A DNA stretch of 64,000 bases. It comes from Algoriphagus sp. Y33. Lineage in GTDB: Bacteria > Bacteroidota > Bacteroidia > Cytophagales > Cyclobacteriaceae. Of the stretch, positions 26,681 to 35,045 are shown in pieces. The stretch is taken from the NCBI RefSeq assembly GCF_014838715.1, contig NZ_CP061947.1, positions 4,702,001 to 4,766,000 on the forward strand, read 5' to 3'. Below the pieces are notes generated by a model, which was not told where the DNA came from, ran no database searches, and saw only the letters and a list, made by a program, of their open reading frames with translations. Numbering within the stretch: the stretch's first letter is position 1; each line of letters opens with the position of its first letter. A program made the position numbers and the translations under genes.

Positions 26681-27929
26681 AACTCCTTGTATTTATCCTG
26701 ATAAGTTACTTACATAAGCTACGAATATCAATACGTTAATTATATGTACCCGGCCTAAATCCTGATGGACAAGCCGATTGCTTTTGATTTCAACTATTGG
26801 AATCAATATATATTCTCCAATTCCAGTCAGTCTGTTTTCGCATATAAGAAGATATTTCCGTCTCCTTGAATGTCTGCGGGGCATTTTCCTAATAGTCGAT
26901 CCTAGGGTGTATTTTGGGAAAATGCCGGGAAAGTTGGGAGGATTTGCTGCTTTGTGCAGAAAAATAAAATTAAAATCTGAGACAGGACATCATGCATCCT
27001 CTCAGGTGGGATGTCAAGTGGTTGAAATTTATAGTTTGCCTTATCTTCATTTCCTCATGTCCGCCAGTATTTTAAAAATAGCTAAGGACTAATAAAGAAC
27101 AGCAGTACTATCTCTCCCGATGGGAAGGTAATCAACAGCTTTTTGACCAGCTACTCTAATGACCGGAATATGTTATTTTTTAGTGTTACCTGTTGTGCCC
27201 TATTTTAAGAATTACAAAATGGATTTCTCATTTGAAATTGATGAGCAATAACTTGTGCTAATTATTGGATATTTATCTCCTATAGATGCATAGAAATCAA
27301 ACTGAGTAAGATCTTCATAACCCTCCTTTTTGTATTTTATCTCTTGCTTTATTGTTTCTTCGCAATCCCAATGCTTTTTATAACCAATCCCAAAAATGAC
27401 GTATTTCTCACCTATTTTAAAGGTATGAGTGCAAATTCCATTGCTCCGCTAGTCAATAATAACTTGTTTAATTACGTCCTTTTATCATTGAATCAATCTT
27501 AAAAAGCACATTATTTCAAGAACTAAAAGACATCTGCAATAAAAGGATTTTTGGATATAAAGCCAGCCGCTCCCGACAATCAACAATTCTGAAATGCAGT
27601 TTCAGATGGTGGAGTAAAACATAGGTTGTCTTTCTAGGCAGTCATGGTTAGGTTTTAATAAATCAAATATTGCCACAGTCATGAAACTCATTTTTCCCAC
27701 AGATCCTATAAGCAGCGTAGAGATTCCAAGTGATTACCCCATCCCTCCCATCGGAGAGGAATTTTATACCCGTTTCGAAACTCTTATAGGCTCTCAGGGC
27801 TAAAATGAGTTGGGAATCATTTTTTTTGCGTTGCCTTACCCTACTATCATTACCTATTTGCAATTGGTTTTTCTAAGTTTACAGCGGCTTAGATCCGCTG
27901 TAGACCCCTTTTATAATCCCTGGCAATGA
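26681..27929. other. 1.25 kb region without an intact gene
   Basis: Several frames here are open for 60-104 codons but none shows a convincing protein. It contains a 10-bp inverted repeat GGCATTTTCC / GGAAAATGCC at about 26880-26930, the degraded gene end at 27212-27448 and otherwise AT-rich sequence. The region looks like decaying accessory DNA. Confidence 0.55.
27212..27448 (-). pseudogene. 3' remnant of a secreted NTR-like (netrin/TIMP-type) protein
   Basis: A minus-strand frame of 78 codons, without a start and preceded in frame by TAG, reads RSNGICTHTFKIGEKYVIFG and continues with DFYASIGDKYPIISTSYCSS to a stop. This resembles the pattern CxxxFxxGxxYLVY plus a late TSxCS block seen in small exported NTR-like proteins of Bacteroidota. 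The N-terminal half, including a signal peptide, is missing or frameshifted. The family assignment is from pattern memory and is tentative. Confidence 0.45.
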
Positions 27930-28247
27930 CTAAATAATTTTCAGTGTATGGATTTCTTCTCCTTTGATATCAAACTGATAAGTTAACACAAGAGGACTTC
28001 CGGGAAAACTCCCCGAGATTTCAGCTCTTAATATCTGATTGTCAGCCAAATATTCAATGGGTTGCATTACGGTTTTATAAGCATTATTTGCCTCCTCAAT
28101 CCAGTCTTTAATTTCTTTTCTCCCGTTGTGCGTTTTTCCTTCGTCATAGACAATGGCTGTTTCAGCAAAACAATGGGAATATGCCATACTGTCAAAATTG
28201 TTTTGAGCCGCTATTAGGCCTGCCACTACTTTTGGTAAATGATTCAT
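27930..28247 (-). CDS. SnoaL/NTF2-like family protein
   Basis: A 105-residue protein with the NTF2/ketosteroid-isomerase-like opening VVAGLIAAQNNFDSMAYSHC, then FAETAIVYDEGKTHNGRKEI and DWIEEANNAYKT. The late strands (ILRAEISGSFPGSPLVLTYQ, then FDIKGEEIHTLKI) complete the cone-shaped fold. The family includes hydratases, isomerases and binding proteins. It lies 26 bp after the SDR gene stop, so they are probably co-transcribed and both controlled by the divergent HxlR regulator. Confidence 0.88.
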   Translation of the reverse strand: MNHLPKVVAGLIAAQNNFDSMAYSHCFAETAIVYDEGKTHNGRKEIKDWIEEANNAYKTVMQPIEYLADNQILRAEISGSFPGSPLVLTYQFDIKGEEIHTLKII

Positions 28248-28273
28248 AATCTGATTTTTATAGGTTAATAAAA

Positions 28274-29068
28274 TTAAATTGTGGGAATGCTTCCTCCGTC
28301 AATTACGAATTCTGTTCCGGTGAGATAATTGGCTCTTGGTGACACCAAAAAGCCTACAAACTCAGCGACTTCAGCAGGATCTGCAGGGCGGTCAATAGGT
28401 ATTCCTCCCAGTGCTTCCATGACACTTTGGGTAGCCTCCTCTATGGTAATGCGGGAACTTGCAGAAATCCGCTCCATCATCCTAGGGGAAGAGTCAGTCA
28501 TTATCCATCCCTGTGAGACTGTTAATACCCTTATTCCCTTTGGCGAGACTTCCTTTGAAAGCCCTTTGCTATAATTGATCAATCCTGCTTTGGCAGCAGC
28601 ATAAGGCAAAGTGGAGTCGTATAATGGCAATCTCCCTTGAATAGAGGCGATGTGCAGGATCACTCCGCTGTGTTGATTCAGCATTTGTGGTAAAAACGCC
28701 CTGTCCAATCGTACAGGTGCCAGTAAATTCGCATGGATTGTATTTTTCCAATCCTCATCGGTCAATACAGAAAATCCACCGCCTTTTGTTTCGGATCCTC
28801 CCAGTGAATTAATGAGAATATCCAACTTCCCGAATGTGGATAAAACTTCTTCAGCCACCTTTTGGGCAGCATCCGGTTTGGACAGATCAGCGGATATAAA
28901 ACATTGGTCCTTAAGCTCATATTCAGGCCTATTACGGGCGGTTATGATTACGGTCGCCCCTGCACGTTGAAGCCGTGCCGCTATGGCATATCCAGTGCCT
29001 TTTGTCCCGCCTGTTACCAAGGCTATTTTGCCTGACAATTCGTTATTGAAATTAAACTGCTCATCCAT
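28274..29068 (-). CDS. SDR family oxidoreductase
   Basis: A 264-residue classical SDR. TGGTKGTGYAIAARL is the cofactor motif. NSLGGSETKGGGFSVL replaces the NAG block. IASIQGRLPLYDSTLPYAAA with KAG gives the Ser-Tyr-Lys triad. LTGTEFVIDGG closes the protein. I use the ATG at 29068 (MDEQFNFNNELSGK), because the longer frame starts at TTG. Divergent from an HxlR-type regulator with 123 bp between. With the SnoaL-like gene it could detoxify carbonyl or quinone compounds, which is inference. Confidence 0.88.
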   Translation of the reverse strand: MDEQFNFNNELSGKIALVTGGTKGTGYAIAARLQRAGATVIITARNRPEYELKDQCFISADLSKPDAAQKVAEEVLSTFGKLDILINSLGGSETKGGGFSVLTDEDWKNTIHANLLAPVRLDRAFLPQMLNQHSGVILHIASIQGRLPLYDSTLPYAAAKAGLINYSKGLSKEVSPKGIRVLTVSQGWIMTDSSPRMMERISASSRITIEEATQSVMEALGGIPIDRPADPAEVAEFVGFLVSPRANYLTGTEFVIDGGSIPTI

Positions 29069-29179
29069 TTCTTTTCTTTTGGACAAATTTCAGGCATATG
29101 TACAGCCTGCACAAGTACGGGAAATAAGATTCATATAGGGATAAATTTTTCCCCTATGGTTCATTAAATAACATAGGCT

Positions 29180-29187
29180 TATTTTTG
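29180..29187 (+). promoter_or_regulatory. TAnnTTTG-type -7 box before the HxlR gene
   Basis: TATTTTTG matches the Bacteroidota -7 consensus. It ends only four bases before the ATG at 29192. If it is used, the mRNA would be nearly leaderless. A convincing -33 TTG was not found at the right distance, so the call is modest. Confidence 0.4.
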
Positions 29188-29191
29188 CCCC

Positions 29192-29560
29192 ATGTATGAA
29201 AGAAAAATCATCCCAAACCTGTCCTGCGGTCTGGATTTGATCGGAGAAGTACTTTACGGCAAATGGAAAATCCGCCTGTTGTGGTTCATCAATGAAGGAC
29301 ACATGCGCCCCAGCGAATTGCAGCGTAAGATTCCGGATGCGAGCAGAAGGGTATTGAACATCCAATTGAAAGAGCTGGAAGAGCAGGAACTGATAGCAAA
29401 GAAAATTTATGCTGTAGTTCCTCCGAAGGTGGAATATTCATTAACGGATTTTGGAAAAACACTTATCCCTGTTATTTCCGCTTTGGGTGAATGGGGGGAT
29501 AAGAATGAAGAAAAACTGCGTGAAGTAATAATGAAACGCTTTAACTCCAATAGTCAATAA
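29192..29560 (+). CDS. HxlR family winged-helix transcriptional regulator
   Basis: A 122-residue regulator with the HxlR pattern: LDLIGEVLYGKWKIRLLWFI, then MRPSELQRKIPDASRRVLNI and QLKELEEQELIAKKIYAVVP, VEYSLTDFGKTLIPV. It has one N-terminal Cys, C12 in NLSCGLD, the position used by redox-sensing relatives such as YodB, HypR and QorR. It faces the SDR-SnoaL operon and most likely represses it until an electrophile or oxidant appears. The effector is unknown. Confidence 0.9.
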   Translation: MYERKIIPNLSCGLDLIGEVLYGKWKIRLLWFINEGHMRPSELQRKIPDASRRVLNIQLKELEEQELIAKKIYAVVPPKVEYSLTDFGKTLIPVISALGEWGDKNEEKLREVIMKRFNSNSQ

Positions 29561-29678
29561 CTTCTCCAACCCGATTCATAAAGCAAACATTGGCATGAAA
29601 CTTAAGCGGCTAATCACCATTCTTTTAAGCGTTATCTTTAATAAATTCTCTGCCCAGACCAACACGTAACGGAGCTCT

Positions 29679-29798
29679 TCAAATCCAGCTTCCACCCTCC
29701 AATGCCATGATTCTATTGAACACAAATGATGCAATGATACTTAATGCTAATGCTGCATGTTTATTTGATTGCATCGATTCAATGATTGTTAATGCCAT
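29679..29798 (-). CDS. Possible small hydrophobic peptide (39 aa)
   Basis: The minus strand from the ATG at 29798 encodes MALTIIESMQSNKHAALALS followed by IIASFVFNRIMALEGGSWI. The middle could span a membrane once. An A-rich stretch (AAGAAATAATATTC) lies upstream. It is separated from the hydrolase gene by a terminator, so it would need its own promoter. There is no homologue I recognise, and it may be a chance frame. Confidence 0.25.
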   Translation of the reverse strand: MALTIIESMQSNKHAALALSIIASFVFNRIMALEGGSWI

Positions 29799-29830
29799 AA
29801 TTTATTTTTTGAATATTATTTCTTGGAAAA

Positions 29831-29877
29831 AAATAAACACACGAAGTTGAATCAGTTTCCTTCGTGTGTTTATATTT
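29831..29877 (-). terminator. Terminator after the exported alpha/beta hydrolase gene
   Basis: ATAAACACACGAAG pairs with CTTCGTGTGTTTAT (14 bp) around a 13-base loop, with A-rich sequence on the left that becomes a T-run on the minus strand. Confidence 0.8.
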
Positions 29878-29895
29878 AAGCAGCTGTTTAAATGC

Positions 29896-30801
29896 TTATT
29901 GTTTAGCAAACTTTTCCAACTCAGTATTGAATTTATCCATCTCTTCTAAAAATAAGACATGTCCGCTATTTTCAAATTGAATGATTGTTGAGTTTTTAAT
30001 GCCTTTGTTAAGTTCTTCGGAAAATGCAAATGGACATAATTTGTCTTGAGTGCCATGGAATATAGCGGTAGGAATTTTAATTTTTGAAAGTTCAGGTCGC
30101 AAATCAAGGTCTTTCAAAGCACTTATTGATTCTGTTACAGCATAAGGAGAGGCTTCTAAATTGATGTTTTCCAGCCATTTTTCCACATTTTTAGAAATAT
30201 TCCCCTCTTTGCCAACAAACGCACTACCAAGCCCTGCAATTAAATCTTCTCTTGCGGTCATGGTTTGAACAATTAATCCATCGACATCCGCATCTGAAAT
30301 ACCATATGGCGATCCTTCTCTCTGTTTCCAGGAAGGTGCGGCAGCACCAAAAAGAGCAAGTTTGCTCACGTGAGCAGCATCGTATTTTGTGACGTAATGC
30401 AACACTACGGCACCGCCCATAGAGAAACCACCCAATACTGCATTACTAATTTTCAGTTTTTCCAAAACCACTTTAATATCGTCCGAAAAAACATCAAAGT
30501 CATAACGTCCATAAGGCTTATCTGATTTTCCAAAACCTCTCAGGGTAATGCCAATAACCCGGAATCCCTTACGGCTTAAATATTGGTATTGATACTCATA
30601 CATCTCATCACTCAATGGCCACCCGTGAATCAATACTATAGGTTGACCTTCACCCAGGTCGGTTACATGAAGTTTCACCCCTCTTTCTACTTCTATATAC
30701 TCTGCTCTTCCTACCGAAGCATTTGGTCTTTTACTTTGTGCTATTACGCTGTTATAGAAAAGGGAACCCAAGAGTACGATTGCTACAATCGACTTTTTCA
30801 T
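29896..30801 (-). CDS. Exported alpha/beta hydrolase
   Basis: The 301-residue protein has a signal peptide MKKSIVAIVLLGSLFYNSVI ending AQ. The nucleophile elbow GGFSMGGA, the acid in HGTQDKLCP and the His in NSGHVLFLEE form the catalytic triad. HGWPLSDEMYEYQYQYLSRK is the oxyanion-hole region typical of haloperoxidase/esterase relatives. Its promoter region is a diverged copy of the one before the next hydrolase gene upstream. The substrate is unknown, probably an ester or lactone. Confidence 0.9.
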   Translation of the reverse strand: MKKSIVAIVLLGSLFYNSVIAQSKRPNASVGRAEYIEVERGVKLHVTDLGEGQPIVLIHGWPLSDEMYEYQYQYLSRKGFRVIGITLRGFGKSDKPYGRYDFDVFSDDIKVVLEKLKISNAVLGGFSMGGAVVLHYVTKYDAAHVSKLALFGAAAPSWKQREGSPYGISDADVDGLIVQTMTAREDLIAGLGSAFVGKEGNISKNVEKWLENINLEASPYAVTESISALKDLDLRPELSKIKIPTAIFHGTQDKLCPFAFSEELNKGIKNSTIIQFENSGHVLFLEEMDKFNTELEKFAKQ

Positions 30802-30810
30802 TTTGATATG

Positions 30811-30902
30811 TTTTAAATGTTACTAGTAACTTGATAAGGCAAAGTAGAAGCGAGAAGGGCTAGCTTTCAATGGTCGCTTTTCGCTTTACATTATGCCTTT
30901 TC
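30811..30902 (-). promoter_or_regulatory. Shared regulatory region, hydrolase copy 1
   Basis: Read on the minus strand this region aligns with 31741-31832: GCATAATGTAAAGCGAAAA, CCATT, then TTTGCCTTATCAAGTTACTA and TAACATTTAAA. The shared blocks AAAGCGAAAA...CG.CCATT and TATCAA.TTA.TA.TAACATTTAAA indicate one regulator for both hydrolase genes, probably the AraC-type protein encoded at 31936. Confidence 0.55.
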
Positions 30903-30905
30903 TTT

Positions 30906-31727
30906 TTAAGAGTTAATGAATTCTAGCATGTCTTTGTTTATAGTAGCGGCTTCAGTGGTGGGCATACCATGAGAAAAACCGGGATAAATTATTAAGGTCC
31001 CATTTTTTAAAAGCCTATGCGCTTTTATTGCTGTAGTTTCGAAAGGAACAATTTGGTCATCATCGCCATGAAGTACCAGAACAGGGATGTCCACACTTTT
31101 TAAATCTTCAGTAAAATCGGTTTCCGAAAATACTTCTATACAATCATATTGGGCTTTAATTCCTCCCATCATTCCCTGTCTCCACCAGTTATCTTGGATT
31201 CCTTTTTTAACATCGGCACCTTTTCTGTTATAGCCATAAAATGGAATGGTTAGGTCTTGGTAAAACTGTTGCCTGTTGTGCTGCGTATTAAAACGAATGT
31301 CATCAAAGACAGCCAATGGCACTCCTTCAGGATTGTTTTCATCGGCAATCATATAAGGAGTAACCGCACTTATCAAAACCACTTTGGCTACACGGTCTTT
31401 GCCATATTGTGCGGCATATCGAATGGCTTCCCCGCCTCCGGTCGAATGTCCTACATGAATTACATTTTTAAGGTCTAAAAACGCTACTAATTCTGCTACA
31501 TCGGCCGCATAGGTATTCATGTCATTTCCTTGGAAGGTTTGGGTTGAACGCCCATGTCCACGTCGGTCATGTGCAATCACTCTAAATCCCTTTTCCAAGA
31601 AAAACATCATTTGTGCATCCCAATCATCTGATGACAGTGGCCATCCATGGTGAAAGAAAATAGGCTGGCCTGTTCCTAAATCTTTGAAATAAATTTCTGT
31701 GCCGTCTTTTACTGTTAACTTGTTCAT
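30906..31727 (-). CDS. Alpha/beta hydrolase (non-heme chloroperoxidase-like)
   Basis: The 273-residue cytoplasmic protein reads HHGWPLSSDDWDAQMMFFLE, VIAHDRRGHGRSTQ, the nucleophile elbow HVGHSTGGGEA, the acid in LHGDDDQIVP and the His in PGFSHGMPT, all as in bacterial cofactor-free haloperoxidase/esterases. The two Trp-containing N-terminal loops are typical of that group. The natural reaction is probably ester or peracid hydrolysis. It has the same upstream block as the exported hydrolase downstream, and lies next to the AraC regulator on the same strand. Confidence 0.92.
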   Translation of the reverse strand: MNKLTVKDGTEIYFKDLGTGQPIFFHHGWPLSSDDWDAQMMFFLEKGFRVIAHDRRGHGRSTQTFQGNDMNTYAADVAELVAFLDLKNVIHVGHSTGGGEAIRYAAQYGKDRVAKVVLISAVTPYMIADENNPEGVPLAVFDDIRFNTQHNRQQFYQDLTIPFYGYNRKGADVKKGIQDNWWRQGMMGGIKAQYDCIEVFSETDFTEDLKSVDIPVLVLHGDDDQIVPFETTAIKAHRLLKNGTLIIYPGFSHGMPTTEAATINKDMLEFINS

Positions 31728-31740
31728 GATTTTTATATTT

Positions 31741-31832
31741 AAATGTTAGTAATAATTTGATGAAGCAAATTTGCGGTAAATGTCAAAGCGCAAAAATGGA
31801 CGGTTTTCGCTTTGCATTGCACTTTTTCCCCT
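31741..31832 (-). promoter_or_regulatory. Shared regulatory region, hydrolase copy 2
   Basis: On the minus strand: GCAATGCAAAGCGAAAACCG, TCCATTTTTGCGCTTTGACA and TTTGCTTCATCAAATTATTA then CTAACATTTAAATAT before the ATG. It aligns along its length with 30811-30902. The GCAAAGCGAAAA and GCGCTTTG blocks could be AraC-family half-sites. Confidence 0.55.
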
Positions 31833-31935
31833 TAATCAAAAAAAGATAGATTTATATAGGTTTAGAGGTTGTTTCAATAAAAAAAGCAAGGCAACAATGC
31901 CCTGCTTTACCTATAATTATGTATTTAATTAAGCT

Positions 31936-32760
31936 CTAAAATTGCTTTCTAAAAGAACCGGGAGAAAGGCCAGTGTGCTTAGTGAAAAAACGAATAAAAT
32001 AGGCATCATCTTCATAATTGAGGCTATATGCAATTTCCTTGACCGTCATTGTGGTATGGGCCAACAGGCGTTTGCTTTCCAGTATAATCCGTTTTTTGAT
32101 GATGTCATTGGGAGTGCTTTTGCTGACCAATCCAATCTTTTTGCTTAAGTTTTTGGGTGTCACAAATAATAATTCAGCATAATCCGCGACGGTATGGTGG
32201 GTCTTATAGCATTCTTCAACTAATTTGCTAAACCTTCTCAAAAATTGCACATCCGATTGCTGATTTTCATCAGCCAACCGATGTTGCCGTTTCCATATCC
32301 GGGTAGATTTGAGTATGATGAGCTTCAATAAAACCCGAAGCATTTCTTCTGTATTAGCATCCTCATTATTCATTTCTGATTGGATTTCCTGAATAATTTT
32401 TTGGATGTCCTCCGATTGGGTTTCATCCAAATTAACAAATGGTATTTCAAAAACATTATTGTATAATATGCCATCACAGGCTACTTCCTGATCGTGAATC
32501 TCTATACAGTAAAAATCCCTGTTAAAATAGATTAATTGGCCGTCAACCGTTTCACAGGGCTTTACAATCACTTTTGGATTGATAAACAAAAGTGTATCGG
32601 ATTCCATTTTGAATTCCTGAAAATCTACTTGGATGATGGCATTTTTCGGAATGAATACAATTTTGATATGCCCGTCTATTGATGCTAGCATGTTTTCAGC
32701 AAGAGCCATCTTGCTGAATTCCAGATTTCCAAATTGTTTATATGAAAATTGTTTTAACAT
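31936..32760 (-). CDS. AraC family transcriptional regulator
   Basis: A 274-residue protein with a C-terminal double helix-turn-helix: NDIIKKRIILESKRLLAHTT, MTVKEIAYSLNYEDDAYFIR and FFTKHTGLSPGSFRKQF. The N-terminal 170 residues form a cupin-like sensing domain (VIVKPCETVDGQLIYFNRDF). It is of the type common in Bacteroidota upstream of hydrolase or oxidoreductase genes. Likely target: the two alpha/beta hydrolase promoters that lie just downstream and share sequence. The effector is unknown. Confidence 0.92.
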   Translation of the reverse strand: MLKQFSYKQFGNLEFSKMALAENMLASIDGHIKIVFIPKNAIIQVDFQEFKMESDTLLFINPKVIVKPCETVDGQLIYFNRDFYCIEIHDQEVACDGILYNNVFEIPFVNLDETQSEDIQKIIQEIQSEMNNEDANTEEMLRVLLKLIILKSTRIWKRQHRLADENQQSDVQFLRRFSKLVEECYKTHHTVADYAELLFVTPKNLSKKIGLVSKSTPNDIIKKRIILESKRLLAHTTMTVKEIAYSLNYEDDAYFIRFFTKHTGLSPGSFRKQF

Positions 32761-33209
32761 GTTTTCAAATTTAATGAAAAAGGGATTTAACGAATGAATG
32801 CTGTAATCTAAAGTACGGTTTGAATGATAACTTCCACTGCTATGGACAGCTGATGAAGTAAATGAGTTCAGCTCCTCCCATCTAATACGCTCATTTTACT
32901 ATCAGAACGGAAATGCTCGTGATGATTTCCGGATTTAAGCTCGAATCACTTTGTTCTCCAGGTTGAAATATTGGGATAGATTCTCCCACCCCCAACACAG
33001 TCAACCGGTAATTGGAGAATTCCATCCATTGTCTGATGGATTTGGCTAAAGCCACGTTCCTATTGAGAGTGATGGAGATTTCGACGATCTCATTCCATAA
33101 CTTTTATAGATTTCACACATTTTTTCAATCATTCTCGATTTTCGTTCTGCTTGTACGACACCCGGCGATTTGAATAAACCCATGATTTACGGTGTTTAGT
33201 TTAGTATTG
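32761..33209. other. Intergenic region with a degraded gene
   Basis: The main content is the frameshifted frame at 32891-33183. The segment 32761-32890 shows nothing recognisable. Confidence 0.5.
32891..33183 (-). pseudogene. Frameshifted gene remnant, unknown family
   Basis: On the minus strand an ATG at 33183 opens MGLFKSPGVVQAERKSRMIE and reads to KSYGM, where the frame is lost. The next frame continues EIVEISITLNRNVALAKSIR and QWMEFSNYRLTVLG, ending at 32891. Together they would give about 95 residues of plausible protein with one indel near 33085. I do not recognise the family. It lies directly downstream of the NHL-type gene on the same strand. Confidence 0.4.
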
Positions 33210-33941
33210 TCATAGACTTTCAACACTGCTTACAGGACCAATAAGGGGAGTCTGAGCCGGATTAGCTATTCCATAGATGACTACTACACCGGAGCCTCCA
33301 CCCCATGTCGAAGAGGTCCGGTCGGGTTGCGATTCCATTACGGTCTGAGGCAAGTTCCAGTTATTGGCACACCAGAGATTGCCTGCCTGATCAACGACTA
33401 CATCGGTCAGCATCTGAATACTGCCGGAATGAATGGTGTGAATCAAATCTCCTGTCTTAAAAGTCTCGGTACGTCCGCTTGGTGAAGCACCTGCCATGAA
33501 CGAAACTCCCCTACCCATAAAGTTGGCAACCCAGACATCATCATTGCCATCCACTGATACGCCCCAAGGAGCACTCAGTTCACCGTCTCCATAAGCTGTT
33601 AAATTGGATGCGTGAGTGGTCGGGTCAACCGTGTCGATCGGATTGGCATCGGAAGGAATCATGAAGACGGAACCGGTTATATGCTTGCGCCCCAGTGTCT
33701 GTTCGAGATGTGGATAGCCAAGTGCAAACCCCTCAATAATGGAAACGCCGTCTGTAGGGGTTGTAGAAGGGAAGTCTGGGCTTGTATTACAGGCTACCCA
33801 GCAATTACTTTTCGCTTCTGCTGTCACTACATGCTCACCAATCGAATCTTTCTTATTCGCCTCCCACAATTTCACCGTTGCGGTAACAACATTGGATTGG
33901 TTAAATGATAACTTTCCCTGAAGATTAATTTGATTAGACAT
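33210..33941 (-). CDS. NHL/SMP-30-like beta-propeller protein, apparently N-terminally shortened
   Basis: A 243-residue protein without a signal peptide. The C-terminal 150 residues contain propeller blades: SAPWGVSVDGNDDVWVANFM, LTDVVVDQAGNLWCANNWN, and the end STWGGGSGVVVIYGIANP. From memory, the family these repeats resemble is usually much longer. The first 45 residues (NQINLQGKLSFNQSNVVTAT) look like a different beta domain joined to it. It could be a recombined or truncated gene that still reads through. Its activity is unknown. Confidence 0.65.
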   Translation of the reverse strand: MSNQINLQGKLSFNQSNVVTATVKLWEANKKDSIGEHVVTAEAKSNCWVACNTSPDFPSTTPTDGVSIIEGFALGYPHLEQTLGRKHITGSVFMIPSDANPIDTVDPTTHASNLTAYGDGELSAPWGVSVDGNDDVWVANFMGRGVSFMAGASPSGRTETFKTGDLIHTIHSGSIQMLTDVVVDQAGNLWCANNWNLPQTVMESQPDRTSSTWGGGSGVVVIYGIANPAQTPLIGPVSSVESL

Positions 33942-34822
33942 AACTTAAATTTTAACAGTTAATTTCAATATAAAAATTATTTAGTTCTTATGTGAAGTAA
34001 AGAATATGGTCCCTTTTTATAGCCGGTTCGCTGTGAGTAGAACTCATTGCCTATAGTTCATTTAATGATGCCAAGTAGCTTATCGCCTCAATTCCCAGCT
34101 TTTTATGGCTGTTAATTCTCTCTAAGCCATAAAATCCGTCATACCTCAAGATCAGTATTTTACGAGCTGCAAATCAATTTACAAGTTCCAAACAACTTGC
34201 AACAGCCCAGAGGTCGTTTCCCGGGGGTAAACCCGGAAGGATGGGATATAAAGTTGGCATAGTCTACCTCACCCTACACACCTGCCCTAAATAAGCCTGC
34301 TCAGTCACAAAACAATTCAGTGACTTGGTTTTTGAAAGCTTATCTTTCCCGTATCACTTCGATCCTGCCCCACATTTGGATTAAGGATAAGAAGTAGGCT
34401 AGCCGTTTCCAAAAACTAAAAGGCTTATGCAATAAGAGAAATAAAACGACATCAAAACATACCCTATACAGGGTATTTATCGTGAAATTGGGAGAAAAGT
34501 AAGGTGGAATTAGCGTTTTTTTTCAGAAAATTAGCTCCAAGAATTGGAGGTTTTTCATAATGGATAATGGAAAAATAGGCAAGTCTTGGGACGTGAAAAA
34601 AACGTAAATCTTACGATTGCGCCTATTATGGATTTAAGTCCGGATGGGTGGGACAAAATCTTAACTGGGTGATTTTGATTGTACTTGAGCTGCTCGGGTC
34701 AGATCAGAATTATGCTGCTTCAGTCTTTTTCCAAATCTTTACAATGCCCCTTATGCAAATAATCATGAGACATACTCCTGATCACATAGGCATAGTAAAC
34801 TTCCTTCATCTTATTATGATAG
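33942..34822. other. 880 bp region without a recognised gene
   Basis: AT-rich, with many stops in all frames. Small frames such as 34648-34860 run into the tRNA and are not credible. A short GC-rich palindromic patch TTTCCCGGGGGTAAACCCGG occurs at about 34216. Nothing else recognised. Confidence 0.5.
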
Positions 34823-34894
34823 TAGCCCCGCTAGGAATCGAACCTAGATCTAGCGTTTAGGAAACGCTTGTTCTATCCGTTGAACTACGGGGCC
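34823..34894 (-). tRNA. tRNA-Arg (anticodon CCT)
   Basis: The minus strand folds as a 72-nt cloverleaf: acceptor GGCCCCG/CGGGGCT (first pair G-U), T8 and A9, D-stem GTTC/GAAC, anticodon arm AGCGT-TTCCTAA-ACGCT, variable loop AGAT, T-arm CTAGG-TTCGATT-CCTAG and discriminator A. The anticodon CCT reads AGG codons. No CCA is encoded. Confidence 0.95.
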
Positions 34895-34981
34895 ATTTAG
34901 ATTTCTGGCGCAAGATAACCCAAAACATTCCTTTTAGACAAATATTCTTTAGCCAACTTATGGCTTTCCAAGGATTTGCCC

Positions 34982-34989
34982 TATCTTTG
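34982..34989 (+). promoter_or_regulatory. TAnnTTTG -7 box for the rpsP operon
   Basis: TATCTTTG is an exact match to the Bacteroidota -7 consensus, 57 bp before the rpsP ATG. A clear -33 TTG is not obvious. Confidence 0.6.
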
Positions 34990-35045
34990 CACTCCAAAAT
35001 TAGGATGGACGGGCTCCATCCACTCACTAAATACATTTAAAATTT

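Larger units (their letters stand above)
29561..29895. other. Intergenic region with possible small ORF and terminator
   Basis: About 335 bp. It holds a 39-codon minus frame (29679-29798) listed separately and the terminator of the alpha/beta hydrolase gene. Nothing else is recognised. Confidence 0.5.

Noticed and set aside
26778..27092. Plus-strand frame of 104 codons in the gene-poor gap
   Set aside because: No recognisable motif, odd residue composition and no leader. Treated as a chance frame in AT-rich DNA.
27663..27863. Minus-strand frame of 66 codons
   Set aside because: No recognised family, no A-rich leader, and isolated in decaying DNA.
34648..34860. Plus-strand frame of 70 codons ending in the tRNA
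   Set aside because: It reads into the antisense of tRNA-Arg, so it cannot be a normal gene.
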